Below, piece by piece: positions 33,468-42,035 of a DNA stretch of 60,891 nt (position 1 is its first letter; the number at the start of each line of letters is the position of its first letter). The position numbers and the translations under genes were made by a program. The notes beneath the pieces were generated by a model. That model was not told the DNA's origin. It was given only the letters and a program-made list of their open reading frames with translations, and did no database searches. The stretch comes from Candidatus Methylomirabilis sp. Its GTDB lineage: Bacteria > Methylomirabilota > Methylomirabilia > Methylomirabilales > Methylomirabilaceae. Location: the NCBI GenBank assembly GCA_002634395.1, contig NSJM01000006.1:1-60891 (forward strand), written 5' to 3'.

Positions 33468-35471
33468 TTATTGGGCCAGGAGGTGACGAATCCAATGCCA
33501 GAGAGCGAACTCACCATGGGAGCAGGTTGCTCTCGGTTCCGTCCCCTGGATGAAGACCTCTTCTACGCCACCTGAACAGCCGGAACTCAGGCGGAGGCCG
33601 GAGGAAGGATCGATCTTGGCTGTCACGATTCCAGGCGGAGGCTCAAAACTTCGAGACGGATGGTGAATAGACGCTTGCTCAATGAACCGTGTCCAGATCG
33701 GCAGCGCAGCCTGAGCTCCTGTCAACTGAAGTGACGCCCCGGAATCGACACCGACCCACACGCCGGCAATCAGGTCGGGCGTGTAGCCGACAAACCAGGC
33801 ATCGCGCAGATCGTTGCTTGTCCCGGTCTTACCGGCCGCGTCCCTGGTGAGCCCGAGGGCGCGAGCCGAGGCAGCGGTGCCACGTTCGATTGTGCCCTGC
33901 AGAAGCGACGTCACCAAGAAGGCTGCCTGGGGTGAGGCCGCCCGTCGCTTCTCCTGCTTCGCTTCGAACAGCACATGCCCCTGTCCATCCACCACTTTCC
34001 TGATCGCATGGGGTTTCAGCCATTCCCCTCCCCTGGCAAATGTGCCGTACGCCGCGGTGATCTCCAGTACGCTGACCTCGGAGGCGCCTAAAAGCGTCGC
34101 CGGGCTTGGCCGAAGCGGGCTGTCGATACCGGACGATCGAGCCTGCTCAATCACGCGACCCAACCCGACCTGCTCGCCAATCGTAATGGTAGCGGCGTTG
34201 AGGGACCGCTCAAGCGCCTCGCGTAGCCGAACCTTACCATAATAGAGACCGTTAAAGTTCCTCGGCATCCATCGCTCGCTTCCCACATCTGTCGTAAGCG
34301 GACGATCTTCCACCATGGTAGCGGGGGTAAGCGCGTCGCGCCCATCCACATGTCCCGCTTCAAAAGCCGTCAGATAGATGAACGGCTTAAAGAGCGAGCC
34401 TGGCTGTCGTCTGGCTTGGACGGCGCGGTTAAACTGGCTGCGGTGATAGTCCCTCCCGCCCACCATCGCCTTGATGGCTCCCGCTTTCACGTCCAGCGCG
34501 ACCAGCGCACCCTCTACGGCAGTCCCTGGCGTCCTCTTTCGCCGTCCGTCAAGCTTCGATAGCCCTTGTACAACGGCCTGATGAGCCGCCTGTTGGGTCG
34601 CCATATCAAGGGTGGTAAAAACCTTTAGCGTCCCGCCATTCGAGACCCCTGCGAACTTGGCTTCAAGCTCTTTCCGAACGAAATCTAGAAAATGCGTCGC
34701 TTCCACAGTCGAGTCCCGTACGACCCGGATTGGTTCCTTCAGGGCGCGGCGATAGTCTGCATCGCTCAATTTCCGCTCCTCCCACATGCGGCGAAGGACC
34801 AGATCCCGGCGCTGGCGAGCACGTCGCAGCGACACGATGGGTGAGGTCGTGTTAGGCGACCGGATCAGACCGACCAACAAAGCCACCTCATCCGGGCGGA
34901 GCGCGCCGGGCTCTTTGCCCAGGTAATGGCGCGAGGCGGTCGTAAACCCGCGCACCTCGTAGGTCCCACGTTGGCCGAGATAGACATCGTTGAGGTACCG
35001 CTCCAGAATCTCCTGCTTCGACAGAATTATTTCCATGCCCAGGGCAAGGGCAGCTTCTTTGATCTTTCGTGAGAACGTGCGTTCACGGGTGAGATACCGC
35101 GACCGGGCGAGTTGTTGAGTCACGGTGCTCCCACCCTGGACGATGGACTCATGCTGTGCGTTTGCCCATGCGGCCCTCATGACCGCGCGCAAATCTACTC
35201 CATGATGTTCATAGAAGCGGCGATCTTCCATGAGCAGCACCGCATCGATCAAGAGGGAGGGGTAGGCGCTCAGAGGACGCTCTTCGCCAAGTACATAGGA
35301 AGCGCCCCGGGAGGTGACCATCGGCTCATCCGCGCCATCGGCATAGATCATCAGCCTGCTTTGTCGTAGATGGTCTGCTACCAGTTCCCATGCCACCCAG
35401 GCGCCGACCAACCCCGCTGCAAGCGCCAGGGCGCTGCCCAGGCGAATCGTCAGCCGTCCAAAGGATAACAT
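33468..35471 (-). CDS. Class A penicillin-binding protein (PBP1a-like)
   Basis: The bifunctional murein synthase has about 667 residues and one N-terminal membrane helix (RLGSALALAAGLVGAWVAWEL). The glycosyltransferase 51 domain (about residues 70-250) shows MEDRRFYEHHGVD with the catalytic Glu, GGSTVTQQLARSRYL and KEAALALGMEIILSKQEILERYLN. The transpeptidase domain shows SLFKPFIYL (SxxK), SLNAATITIGE (SxN) and KTGTSNDLRDAWFVGY (KTG). The ATG at 35471 was taken as start with moderate certainty; 35483 is an alternative. No neighbouring gene is obviously linked. Confidence 0.92.
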   Translation of the reverse strand: MLSFGRLTIRLGSALALAAGLVGAWVAWELVADHLRQSRLMIYADGADEPMVTSRGASYVLGEERPLSAYPSLLIDAVLLMEDRRFYEHHGVDLRAVMRAAWANAQHESIVQGGSTVTQQLARSRYLTRERTFSRKIKEAALALGMEIILSKQEILERYLNDVYLGQRGTYEVRGFTTASRHYLGKEPGALRPDEVALLVGLIRSPNTTSPIVSLRRARQRRDLVLRRMWEERKLSDADYRRALKEPIRVVRDSTVEATHFLDFVRKELEAKFAGVSNGGTLKVFTTLDMATQQAAHQAVVQGLSKLDGRRKRTPGTAVEGALVALDVKAGAIKAMVGGRDYHRSQFNRAVQARRQPGSLFKPFIYLTAFEAGHVDGRDALTPATMVEDRPLTTDVGSERWMPRNFNGLYYGKVRLREALERSLNAATITIGEQVGLGRVIEQARSSGIDSPLRPSPATLLGASEVSVLEITAAYGTFARGGEWLKPHAIRKVVDGQGHVLFEAKQEKRRAASPQAAFLVTSLLQGTIERGTAASARALGLTRDAAGKTGTSNDLRDAWFVGYTPDLIAGVWVGVDSGASLQLTGAQAALPIWTRFIEQASIHHPSRSFEPPPGIVTAKIDPSSGLRLSSGCSGGVEEVFIQGTEPRATCSHGEFALWHWIRHLLAQ

Positions 35472-36008
35472 CTGTCCACCCATGGCTTTCGAGATCGAAT
35501 CCGACAGCAGGAGGGGGAAGGTGCACGTCACATCAATTAAAGGGCAAGTATCGTGCCATGCCGAGCGCTAGAATACAATACTCCGGAAAGCGCCCACATA
35601 GCGCATAGTTGACCGTGTTGCACTCGGAACGGTTCAATTTCTAACGAGCCGGAGTTGCACGCCAGGAGAGTAAATATTTCATGTAATTTAACGAGGAAAC
35701 TGCGTAGCAGCGATTAACGCGAATGGATTGGAAGACGCGGGGCATGCTGAAAGTCGAAAAGAGAGCCCTAAAACAGCAGAGACTCGCTGAGTCTCTGCCT
35801 GGAAGGAATGCGGGAATTGACCAAGCTTAATAAAGATTCCGAGGGCTCCCACCCGGAACAGACCAGAAGGACCGCCCGATAGTAAGGACAACGACAGCTC
35901 ACGCCAACCCGAGGAACGCATTGGGGCTGGCGTTTACCCACACGGAATCGGAGCGGACGTGTAGTATGTGTGTTGCGTCACAGAAAGCGAAGGCCTGAAA
36001 GGATACGA
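35472..36008. other. Intergenic region between mlaA-like and PBP genes
   Basis: This space of more than 450 bp has no ORF with credible coding character; a 77-codon frame at 35688-35921 lacks a ribosome site. It contains a perfect hairpin GCAGAGACTC/GAGTCTCTGC at 35776-35798. On the minus strand that hairpin is followed by TGTTTTAG, so it may terminate the mlaA-like transcript. A second imperfect stem is near 35903-35934 (ACGCCA/TGGCGT). Confidence 0.45.
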
Positions 36009-36779
36009 TTACTCTGCGATAGCCCGCTGCCTCCGCTGCAGGTAGGCGTTCCGTACCGCACTGTATAAGTCAACGGTCGACTCTTCAACGCTCTCGAACA
36101 ATTCCAGATTCTGCGACCGGGCATTAACGCTATCTCCGGCCCTCCTCCCAAACGATGCGGCCAGTGGGACGAAGTAATTGATCGGGTCCATCGCCGTGTC
36201 TGCAATAAAGCCGAAGGCGTCACGGACCGTCAGCGGAGGTAAGAACGGCAAGATGAAATATGGACCGGGGCCTACTCCCCAGACACCCAGCGTTTGGCCG
36301 GTATCCTCATCGCTCTTTTCGATACCCCAAGTCTTCGCCACATCGAAGAGGCCAACGACGCCGACCGTTGTGTTGATGCCGAAGCGAGCCAGTTCATTGC
36401 CCGCCCCTCTGAATTTGGCCTGGAGCAGGTTGTTGACCAGGCGACGCGGCATACCGACGTTATCAAAGGCGTTACCGAGGCTTTCCTGCACAGGGTCAGG
36501 CAGATAATCCCATCCAGTTGCCACCGGTTTCAGGACATACCGATCGAACACATCATGATTGAATTCGAAGATCTCTTCGTTATAAGGCTCCCAGGGGTCG
36601 TATTCCTCGATTTGCTCTGTCTCCAGCAGTACCGCGCCCTCCACTTGTTGGGTAGCGATCGTATCCATCGATTGCGGATCTTCCGCCATTGCGCTCGATG
36701 CACCACCCGCACCTACAATCACCACCGCAACGGCCAATGCACCTATCCACGACAAAGTCTTCCTGGGCCTGTATCCCAC
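36009..36779 (-). CDS. mlaA: MlaA/VacJ-family outer-membrane lipid asymmetry protein
   Basis: MlaA removes misplaced phospholipids from the outer leaflet of the outer membrane and passes them to MlaC. The 256-residue protein contains DPWEPYNEEIFEFNHDVFDRYVLKPVATGWDYLPDPVQESLGNAFDNVGMPRRLVNNLLQ, then GRFGINTTVGVVGLFDVA-like and GVGPGPYFILPFLPP segments. It starts with a GTG eight bases after GGAGG. Its signal peptide ends in ASSAMA with no Cys, so unlike the E. coli protein it does not appear to be a lipoprotein. No mlaC/D/E/F genes are nearby. Confidence 0.9.
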   Translation of the reverse strand: MGYRPRKTLSWIGALAVAVVIVGAGGASSAMAEDPQSMDTIATQQVEGAVLLETEQIEEYDPWEPYNEEIFEFNHDVFDRYVLKPVATGWDYLPDPVQESLGNAFDNVGMPRRLVNNLLQAKFRGAGNELARFGINTTVGVVGLFDVAKTWGIEKSDEDTGQTLGVWGVGPGPYFILPFLPPLTVRDAFGFIADTAMDPINYFVPLAASFGRRAGDSVNARSQNLELFESVEESTVDLYSAVRNAYLQRRQRAIAE

Positions 36780-36968
36780 CCTTTCCCTCCTTTCCTTAGG
36801 TCAACGTCGATGTTTGCAATCGCACGTCCTCACGCCTCTCCCAATGTCTCATCTTCTTCGTTCGTCAAAAAGGCCCACATTCTTTACCACGAATTTTCGT
36901 TCTTGTCGCGCAAAATTTACAACCCGTTCTGCATTTGAACATCTTTCTCGCTGACATACTATATCGGG

Positions 36969-38087
36969 TCATTTTCCGTAGCTGATCCGATAAATCACAT
37001 TTGCCTCATCGTCCGAAATGAGCATCGCGCCATCCGGCATGACAAGCAGGTCCACAGGACGTCCCCACGCGGAACCGCCTTGGAGCCATCCCTCGGCGAA
37101 GACCTCGTACGGGAGCGCACGCTGGTTTTCAAATCGCACAAGGGTCACACGATACCCGATCGGCGCGCTTCGATTCCACGATCCGTGTTCCGCAATAAAC
37201 AGGTGATTCCGGAACTCGTCCGGAAACATCGTTCCCGTGTAAAAGCGTGCGCCGAGCGCGGCCACGTGCGGCCCGAGTTCTATTGCCGGTGGGATAAACT
37301 CTTCACACTTCCGATGCTTCCCGAACCCGGGATCGGGAAGAGTGCGTCCATGGCAATAGGGAAAGCCGAAATGCAGCCCTGGACGCGGCGCATGATTCAG
37401 CTCATCAGGCGGCAGATCGTCACCCATCCAGTCTCGCCCGTTATCCGTAAACCAAAGCTCATGCGTCATGGGATGCCAATCGAACCCTACCGTATTGCGG
37501 ACACCCCGCGCAAAGATTTCCAATTGGGTCCCGTCCGGCTTCATACGCGTGATCGATGCGTAGCGCTGATCTTCGCGCTCACAGACATTACATGGGGCCC
37601 CAACGGGGATGTAGAGCCACTCATCCGGACTAAAGCGAATGACCTTCCAGCCATGAAGGCGATCTCGGGGGAAACGTTCACTGAGCACCACAGGCGCAGG
37701 CGGGTCTTTCAGGTGGGCTTCGATATTGTCGTACCGCAGAATGCGGTCCACTTCGGCCACGTAAAGCGCGCCATTGTGAAATGCAACGCCATTCGGCATA
37801 CTGAGCCCTCGTGCGATCGTGATGACCTCATCTACCTTCCGGTCCTGGTTACGATCGAGGAGGGCATAGACGTTCCCTGCCGTGAGGGTGCCAACAAACA
37901 GCGTGCCGTTTGGGCTGAGAGCCATTGAACGGGCGTTGGAGACATGGGCTGCATAGATGCCGATCTCAAACCCTGGCGGCAGTTTGATCTGATGGAGCGG
38001 CAACTCCTGCACGCTGTTTGCTCCGCCACAAGACACCGCTCCTGTCAGCAGCGCGAGCAAGGCCACACTGAATCGAAAGCCGCGCAT
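36969..38087 (-). CDS. PQQ-type sugar/sorbosone dehydrogenase family protein (exported)
   Basis: The 372-residue protein begins with a signal peptide that may be of lipoprotein type (LLTGAVSCGG). The rest is a six-bladed beta propeller of the soluble glucose/sorbosone dehydrogenase family: MALSPNGTLFVGTL, ARGLSMPNGVAFHNGALYVAEV, ARGVRNTVGFDWHPMTHELWFTDNGRDWMGDDLPPDELN, and FIAEHGSWNRS. The conserved His, Arg and Asp in the propeller are those expected for PQQ and calcium binding. The substrate is unknown. Its start overlaps the oxidoreductase stop by 1 bp. Confidence 0.86.
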   Translation of the reverse strand: MRGFRFSVALLALLTGAVSCGGANSVQELPLHQIKLPPGFEIGIYAAHVSNARSMALSPNGTLFVGTLTAGNVYALLDRNQDRKVDEVITIARGLSMPNGVAFHNGALYVAEVDRILRYDNIEAHLKDPPAPVVLSERFPRDRLHGWKVIRFSPDEWLYIPVGAPCNVCEREDQRYASITRMKPDGTQLEIFARGVRNTVGFDWHPMTHELWFTDNGRDWMGDDLPPDELNHAPRPGLHFGFPYCHGRTLPDPGFGKHRKCEEFIPPAIELGPHVAALGARFYTGTMFPDEFRNHLFIAEHGSWNRSAPIGYRVTLVRFENQRALPYEVFAEGWLQGGSAWGRPVDLLVMPDGAMLISDDEANVIYRISYGK

Positions 38088-39055
38088 CAGGGGATCAGCA
38101 GGACCTTCCCTGCGGTCTTGCGCTCTTCAAGGCAGCGATGAGCGACGGCGGCCTCAGCAAGCGGGAAGGTCGCGTCGATCCGCACGGTCAGCGTCCCGGC
38201 GATGATCCAGTCGAACAGATCCCCTGCCCGCTTCAGCAGTTCCGCTCGATCGAGCGTATAGTGCATCAGGTTCGGACGGGTCAGATACAGAGACCCCTTG
38301 GCGCTGAGCACCTGGGGATTCAATGGCGGGACCGGCCCGCTGGACTGGCCGTAGAGCGCGAGGTATCCCCGAGGTGCGAGACTGTTCAGGCTTTTATCGA
38401 AGGTAGTCTGCCCGACCGAGTCGTAGACCACGTTGACGCCTTGGCCATTGGTCAGGCGCCTGGTTTCCGTTTCGAAGTCCACCTCTGTGTAGAGGATCAC
38501 CTCATCGGCACCAGCCTGTCTCGCCAGATCCGCCTTCTGCCTGGTCGAGACGGTCCCGATCACCCGGCCGCCCCGCCGCTTGGCCATCTGGACCAGGAGC
38601 AGGCCGACGCCGCCCGCCGCCGCGTGAATCAGCGCGGTGTCACCCGGTTGCAGCGGATAGGTGCTGTGAGTCAGATAGTGCGCGGTGAGCCCCTGCAGCA
38701 TCGCCGCCGCCGCCACCCGCACCTCCACTGCGTTCGGAATCGGCACCAGCCTCCGCACCGGGACTATTGCATATTCCGCGTAAGAGCCCACGTGCATCGC
38801 ATAAACGACGCGGGCTCCCGGCGCCAGGTCCGACACGCCAGGGCCGACGGCATCCACCACGCCGGCCGCCTCCCTGCCGGGGATCACCGGCAGCGGGTCA
38901 GGGTACTGGCCCTTCCGCTGGTAGATGTCGATATAGTTGACCCCCACCGCCTCGATCTTAACCCGCGCTTCGCCCGCACCGGGTTCGGGAAGAGCCACCT
39001 CCTCGTAGCGAAGCACTTCAGGGCCGCCATACTCATGCATGCGAATCGCGCGCAT
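38087..39055 (-). CDS. NADPH:quinone oxidoreductase (MDR family)
   Basis: This 322-residue zinc-free medium-chain dehydrogenase/reductase has [30 protein letters not shown], the NADPH motif [35 protein letters not shown] and the C-terminal [21 protein letters not shown]. This matches QOR/zeta-crystallin-type enzymes reducing quinones. It lies upstream of, and overlaps by one base, the PQQ-type dehydrogenase gene, so they are probably co-transcribed. Confidence 0.92.
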   Translation of the reverse strand: MRAIRMHEYGGPEVLRYEEVALPEPGAGEARVKIEAVGVNYIDIYQRKGQYPDPLPVIPGREAAGVVDAVGPGVSDLAPGARVVYAMHVGSYAEYAIVPVRRLVPIPNAVEVRVAAAAMLQGLTAHYLTHSTYPLQPGDTALIHAAAGGVGLLLVQMAKRRGGRVIGTVSTRQKADLARQAGADEVILYTEVDFETETRRLTNGQGVNVVYDSVGQTTFDKSLNSLAPRGYLALYGQSSGPVPPLNPQVLSAKGSLYLTRPNLMHYTLDRAELLKRAGDLFDWIIAGTLTVRIDATFPLAEAAVAHRCLEERKTAGKVLLIP

Positions 39056-39080
39056 ACTGTTGTCTCCCTCTGGAAAAGCC

Positions 39081-39195
39081 GTCAGCCGTCCGCTAGGTAT
39101 TGAGGCTGAAGACCGAAGACTGAAGTAGTCTAAAAGCTCTTCCGCCGTCAGCCTATCTACCTTCAGCCTTCAGCCTCGGATAGAAGTGACGGCTA
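39081..39195. repeat. Inverted AGCCGTC/TTCAGCC repeat cluster
   Basis: The space between the DsrE-like gene and the quinone oxidoreductase gene holds many copies of six- to eight-base units (GCCGTCA, GGCTGAA, CTTCAGC). They include a perfect 10-bp inverted repeat GAGGCTGAAG (39102-39111) / CTTCAGCCTC (39168-39177). It could form a terminator-like fold after the DsrE gene. Confidence 0.55.
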
Positions 39196-39211
39196 ACAGC
39201 TACCAAGCTCA

Positions 39212-39577
39212 TTAATAAGTAACCGATCGGTCATACTCCATGAGTAGTTGGGCGTACCGTTTGATGTCGATCTTCTCAACGATCGACATATGCTTGAGGT
39301 CTTCATCCAAGACCCCACGGGTCTGGGCTCACCCCCCTCAGAGATAGATCGGGATCTGATGGTCCACGGCGAACTGGAACAGCTCTTCGAGTGGCGGAAG
39401 TCCGTACGGCTTCACATGCTGCCGCAACTGTGGCTTGACCAGGACCGTGGCATCAAGCGCCAGCACAATGCCGACATCGATCCCCGACTCCTTCGCCCCC
39501 TTCGCTAGAAAGAATGGCATCGCCGCCCGCGTGGAGTTATCGTACCCGTAGGTCGCTGTGATCAATAACTTCGCCAT
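39212..39577 (-). CDS. DsrE-family protein, predicted selenoprotein with two in-frame TGA (Sec80, Sec83)
   Basis: Read with TGA as selenocysteine, this is a 121-residue DsrE-like sulfur-relay/redox protein. It starts at an ATG closely preceded by GGAGGGG. The N-terminal part (ITATYGYDNSTRAAMPFFLAKGA, LPPLEELFQFAVDHQIPIYL) is followed by TGA-Gly-Gly-TGA at 39338-39340 and 39329-39331. The frame then continues AQTRGVLDEDLKHMS to a TAA at 39212. Family members as I know them read PIYVCGGC...RGV..EDL here, so both TGAs replace the CxxC cysteines. The conserved tail in frame argues against decay. Hairpins lie 20-21 bases after each TGA. The alternative is a pseudogene cut after 79 residues. Confidence 0.8.
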
Positions 39578-39819
39578 CGTCCCCTCCATTCTTCTTTTGC
39601 CCAGTTCTACTCTTTCGTTTCATCTACGATCGCAGCCCGTCGCATCATGTCCTGACCTCACCCGGGAACGCCGTCTCAAGGGAAACTGCCGGGCGGTGCG
39701 ATTCAAGCCTCGCCCTGCTCACATCGATAAAGCACGCCCGAGAAGCGGGTCCGATCCCCTGGAGCCCGTTCACAAGCATCGATCCCAGCCGGGTCGTCTC
39801 ATTCTACGTGGGTGGGCGC

Positions 39820-40015
39820 TTTGACTTCAATGGCAATCACTCTGGCCCACATTAGCTAAGGACCGGGGCAGATCGGACTCTTCTTCAACGCCCTCAAACA
39901 GCATCTGAGGATCAAGACCTTGGTGGACGCCTCGGCCAACACAGTTACGATCCAGGCCTGAGCGGCCCTTATGGCTTGCTGCTGCGCTAACCCGACCTAC
40001 TGCCTGCCATAACCG
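39820..40015 (+). pseudogene. Decayed IS4-type transposase fragment
   Basis: Translated pieces on the plus strand match the C-terminal catalytic region of IS4-family transposases. A segment reading ALAHIS..KDR is followed, after a one-base shift, by QIGLFFNALKQHLRIKTLVDASANTVTIQA and a stop; intact copies read about YKDRWQIELFFKxLKQHLRIK. The frameshift at the Trp codon and the internal stops show it is dead. No terminal repeats or flanking duplications could be identified. The rest of the 39578-40099 gap shows no gene. Confidence 0.65.
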
Positions 40016-40099
40016 CCCTCTGAGCAACAGAAAGGCGTATTACAGTTGACTACAGGTAGACTATCCCCTGTATTCATGTCAAGTGGAAAGCCGAGCCGG

Positions 40100-41419
40100 T
40101 TATCGGGCGTCCTTGCCTTTCAACACTAAGCGGATGGGGGTGCCGACAAAGCCGTACGCTGCTCTGATCTGATTGACCAGATAACGCCTGTAGGCGACCC
40201 GTACACCGCGCGGATCACTGACGAAGAGTAGGAAGGTTGGGGGAAGAGCCGCGGCCTGGGTGGCGTAGTGAAACCGGACGAGGCGTTTGCCGTGGGCTGG
40301 CGGGGGGTACTTCTGTACCGCATCACCGATAAGTTCGTTGATCTCGTGAGTCGGCACCCGGTGAGACCGCGACTGCGCGACGGTCTGAAGCATCGGGAAC
40401 AGCATGAGCACGTGATAGCCGGTGAGGGCTGAGACGAACGCGATGGGCGCGTAGTCCAGGTGCCGCAGGCGTTCGCGGACCTGGAGCGTGAACTGTTGCC
40501 GAGCATCGGCGCCTGGGGGCATCAGGTCCCACTTATTCGCGACAACGATGGCGCCGCACCCGGAGTCCTGGACGAAGGCGGCGATCTTGGCATCCTGGTC
40601 CGCGATCTCCCCTGTTGCGTCAAGCAGGATCACGACGACATCGCTCCGTTCAATGGCTCTGAGCGCCCTCGCCACGCTGAACCGTTCCAATGGCTTTTGG
40701 ACTTTACTGCGCGACCGGAGCCCTGCAGTATCGATCAGGATGTATGGGATGTCGTTGTAGGTGAACGGCGTATCGATCGCGTCCCTTGTTGTGCCAGGCT
40801 GGTCGCTCACGATGACACGCTCCTGCCCCAACAACCCGTTGATCAATGATGATTTCCCCACATTCGGGCGACCGACCACCGCCACACGGATGGCCTTCTG
40901 TTCAGGCGCAATCTCTGCCAGGGGCAGCGTCTCGACGATCAGATCGCACAGTTCCGCAATACCCAGCCCATGCTCGGCGGAGATCGGGCAGATCTCGTCA
41001 AATCCCATCCGAAAGAATTCTGACGCCAGGGTCTCGTGGGATGGCCGATCAACCTTATTGGGCGCCACGACGATGCGGGTATGTGCATCATGCCGAAGCA
41101 GCCTGGCAATCTCCTCATCCAGCGGGGTCAGCCCCTCGCGGGCGTCAACGACGAAGATGACGAGGGTGGCCTCCTGGACCGCCTGCTGGACTTGGGCGAG
41201 CACCTGAGCCGCCAAACCGCTCTTGGCGCCTGGCTCTAACCCCCCGGTATCACCGAGCATGAACGAGCGGCCCTTCCACTCGACCGTCGCGTACAGCCGG
41301 TCCCTGGTGACGCCGGGTTCGTCGTGCACAATCGCCCTTCGCCCGCCTACCAGCCGGTTGAATAAGGTCGATTTCCCCACATTGGGCCGACCAACGATCG
41401 TGACGACAGGAAGGGGCAT
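40100..41419 (-). CDS. der: Ribosome-assembly GTPase Der (EngA)
   Basis: Der has two consecutive GTPase domains and acts in 50S subunit maturation. Domain 1 has IVGRPNVGKSTLFN and DTGG; domain 2 has VVGRPNVGKSSLINGLLGQ, DTAGL and NKWD. The C-terminal KH-like domain contains HYATQAAALPPTFLLFVSDP. The length of 439 residues is typical. I start it at the ATG at 41419 after a GGAGAG site. It is the last gene of the long minus-strand cluster beginning near 52.4 kb. Confidence 0.96.
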   Translation of the reverse strand: MPLPVVTIVGRPNVGKSTLFNRLVGGRRAIVHDEPGVTRDRLYATVEWKGRSFMLGDTGGLEPGAKSGLAAQVLAQVQQAVQEATLVIFVVDAREGLTPLDEEIARLLRHDAHTRIVVAPNKVDRPSHETLASEFFRMGFDEICPISAEHGLGIAELCDLIVETLPLAEIAPEQKAIRVAVVGRPNVGKSSLINGLLGQERVIVSDQPGTTRDAIDTPFTYNDIPYILIDTAGLRSRSKVQKPLERFSVARALRAIERSDVVVILLDATGEIADQDAKIAAFVQDSGCGAIVVANKWDLMPPGADARQQFTLQVRERLRHLDYAPIAFVSALTGYHVLMLFPMLQTVAQSRSHRVPTHEINELIGDAVQKYPPPAHGKRLVRFHYATQAAALPPTFLLFVSDPRGVRVAYRRYLVNQIRAAYGFVGTPIRLVLKGKDAR

Positions 41420-41502
41420 CGCAATTCTCTCCAATCGGATACGTTATCGTGGAAAAGTCTATCGGACCCGCTTTTGGAAGGGGCGGATAATCGCGGTCCA
41501 CG

Positions 41503-42030
41503 TCACGAGTTGAGCACCATCGTGCCTCGCCTGAGGTAGTCCAGCGCGGACAAGATCGTAACCGCTGCCGTAAGATAGATGACCCCCGACACGTAGAACC
41601 CTATCCCGCTGGTCAGAGGGGCAATGAGCGTCACCAGCACGGTCAACATTTGCAGACCTGTTGTAATCTTCCCTATCCAGGAGACAGAGACCGTTGCCTT
41701 ACCTTTGACGATGTAGATGACCAGGAAACCGCCAACCACTATCAGGTCCCGGCTGATGGCAATGATGAAGAGCCACCGGGGGATCTGGTGCAGGTAGACC
41801 AGCGTCATGAAGGTGGCAAAGAGCAACAGCTTGTCAGCCAGCGGATCCAGGATCGTCCCCAAGTCTGTCCCCTGGGCCCTCGAACGCGCGATGAATCCGT
41901 CCAGGGCATCGGTGATCCCTGCCAGCATAAAGATCGCCAGGCCGAGTCGCCAGTACCTATAGACCAGCAGGATCGAGATGATTGGGGCCATCAGGATTCT
42001 GAGGATCGTGAGGCTATTAGCGAGATTCAT
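41503..42030 (-). CDS. CDP-alcohol phosphatidyltransferase (PgsA-like), copy 1
   Basis: This membrane enzyme of about 175 residues has four to five helices and the family signature DALDGFIARSRAQGTDLGTILDPLADK (DGxxARx8Gx3Dx3D). It probably makes phosphatidylglycerol phosphate or another phospholipid from a CDP-diacylglycerol. A second member is encoded at 51810-52361; the two share only moderate similarity, so different head-group alcohols are possible. It lies between hflX and der. The start is uncertain: ATG 42030 fits the family, while a GTG at 42045 would overlap hflX. Confidence 0.85.
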   Translation of the reverse strand: MNLANSLTILRILMAPIISILLVYRYWRLGLAIFMLAGITDALDGFIARSRAQGTDLGTILDPLADKLLLFATFMTLVYLHQIPRWLFIIAISRDLIVVGGFLVIYIVKGKATVSVSWIGKITTGLQMLTVLVTLIAPLTSGIGFYVSGVIYLTAAVTILSALDYLRRGTMVLNS

Positions 42031-42035
42031 CAGTG

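Noticed and set aside
33390-33575. Plus-strand frame of 61 codons near the PBP 3' end
   Set aside because: Its second half is antisense to the PBP gene and no ribosome site is seen.
35688-35921. Minus-strand frame of 77 codons
   Set aside because: It crosses a perfect hairpin, has no ribosome site and no similarity I can recognise.
38138-39103. Plus-strand frame of 321 codons
   Set aside because: Antisense shadow of the quinone oxidoreductase gene, Arg/His-rich and without motifs.
39338-39577. DsrE-like gene as a simple 79-83-residue protein or as a pseudogene
   Set aside because: The family continues about 40 residues beyond the TGA, and the in-frame continuation keeps conserved residues; two TGAs at the two motif Cys positions fit selenocysteine better than decay.
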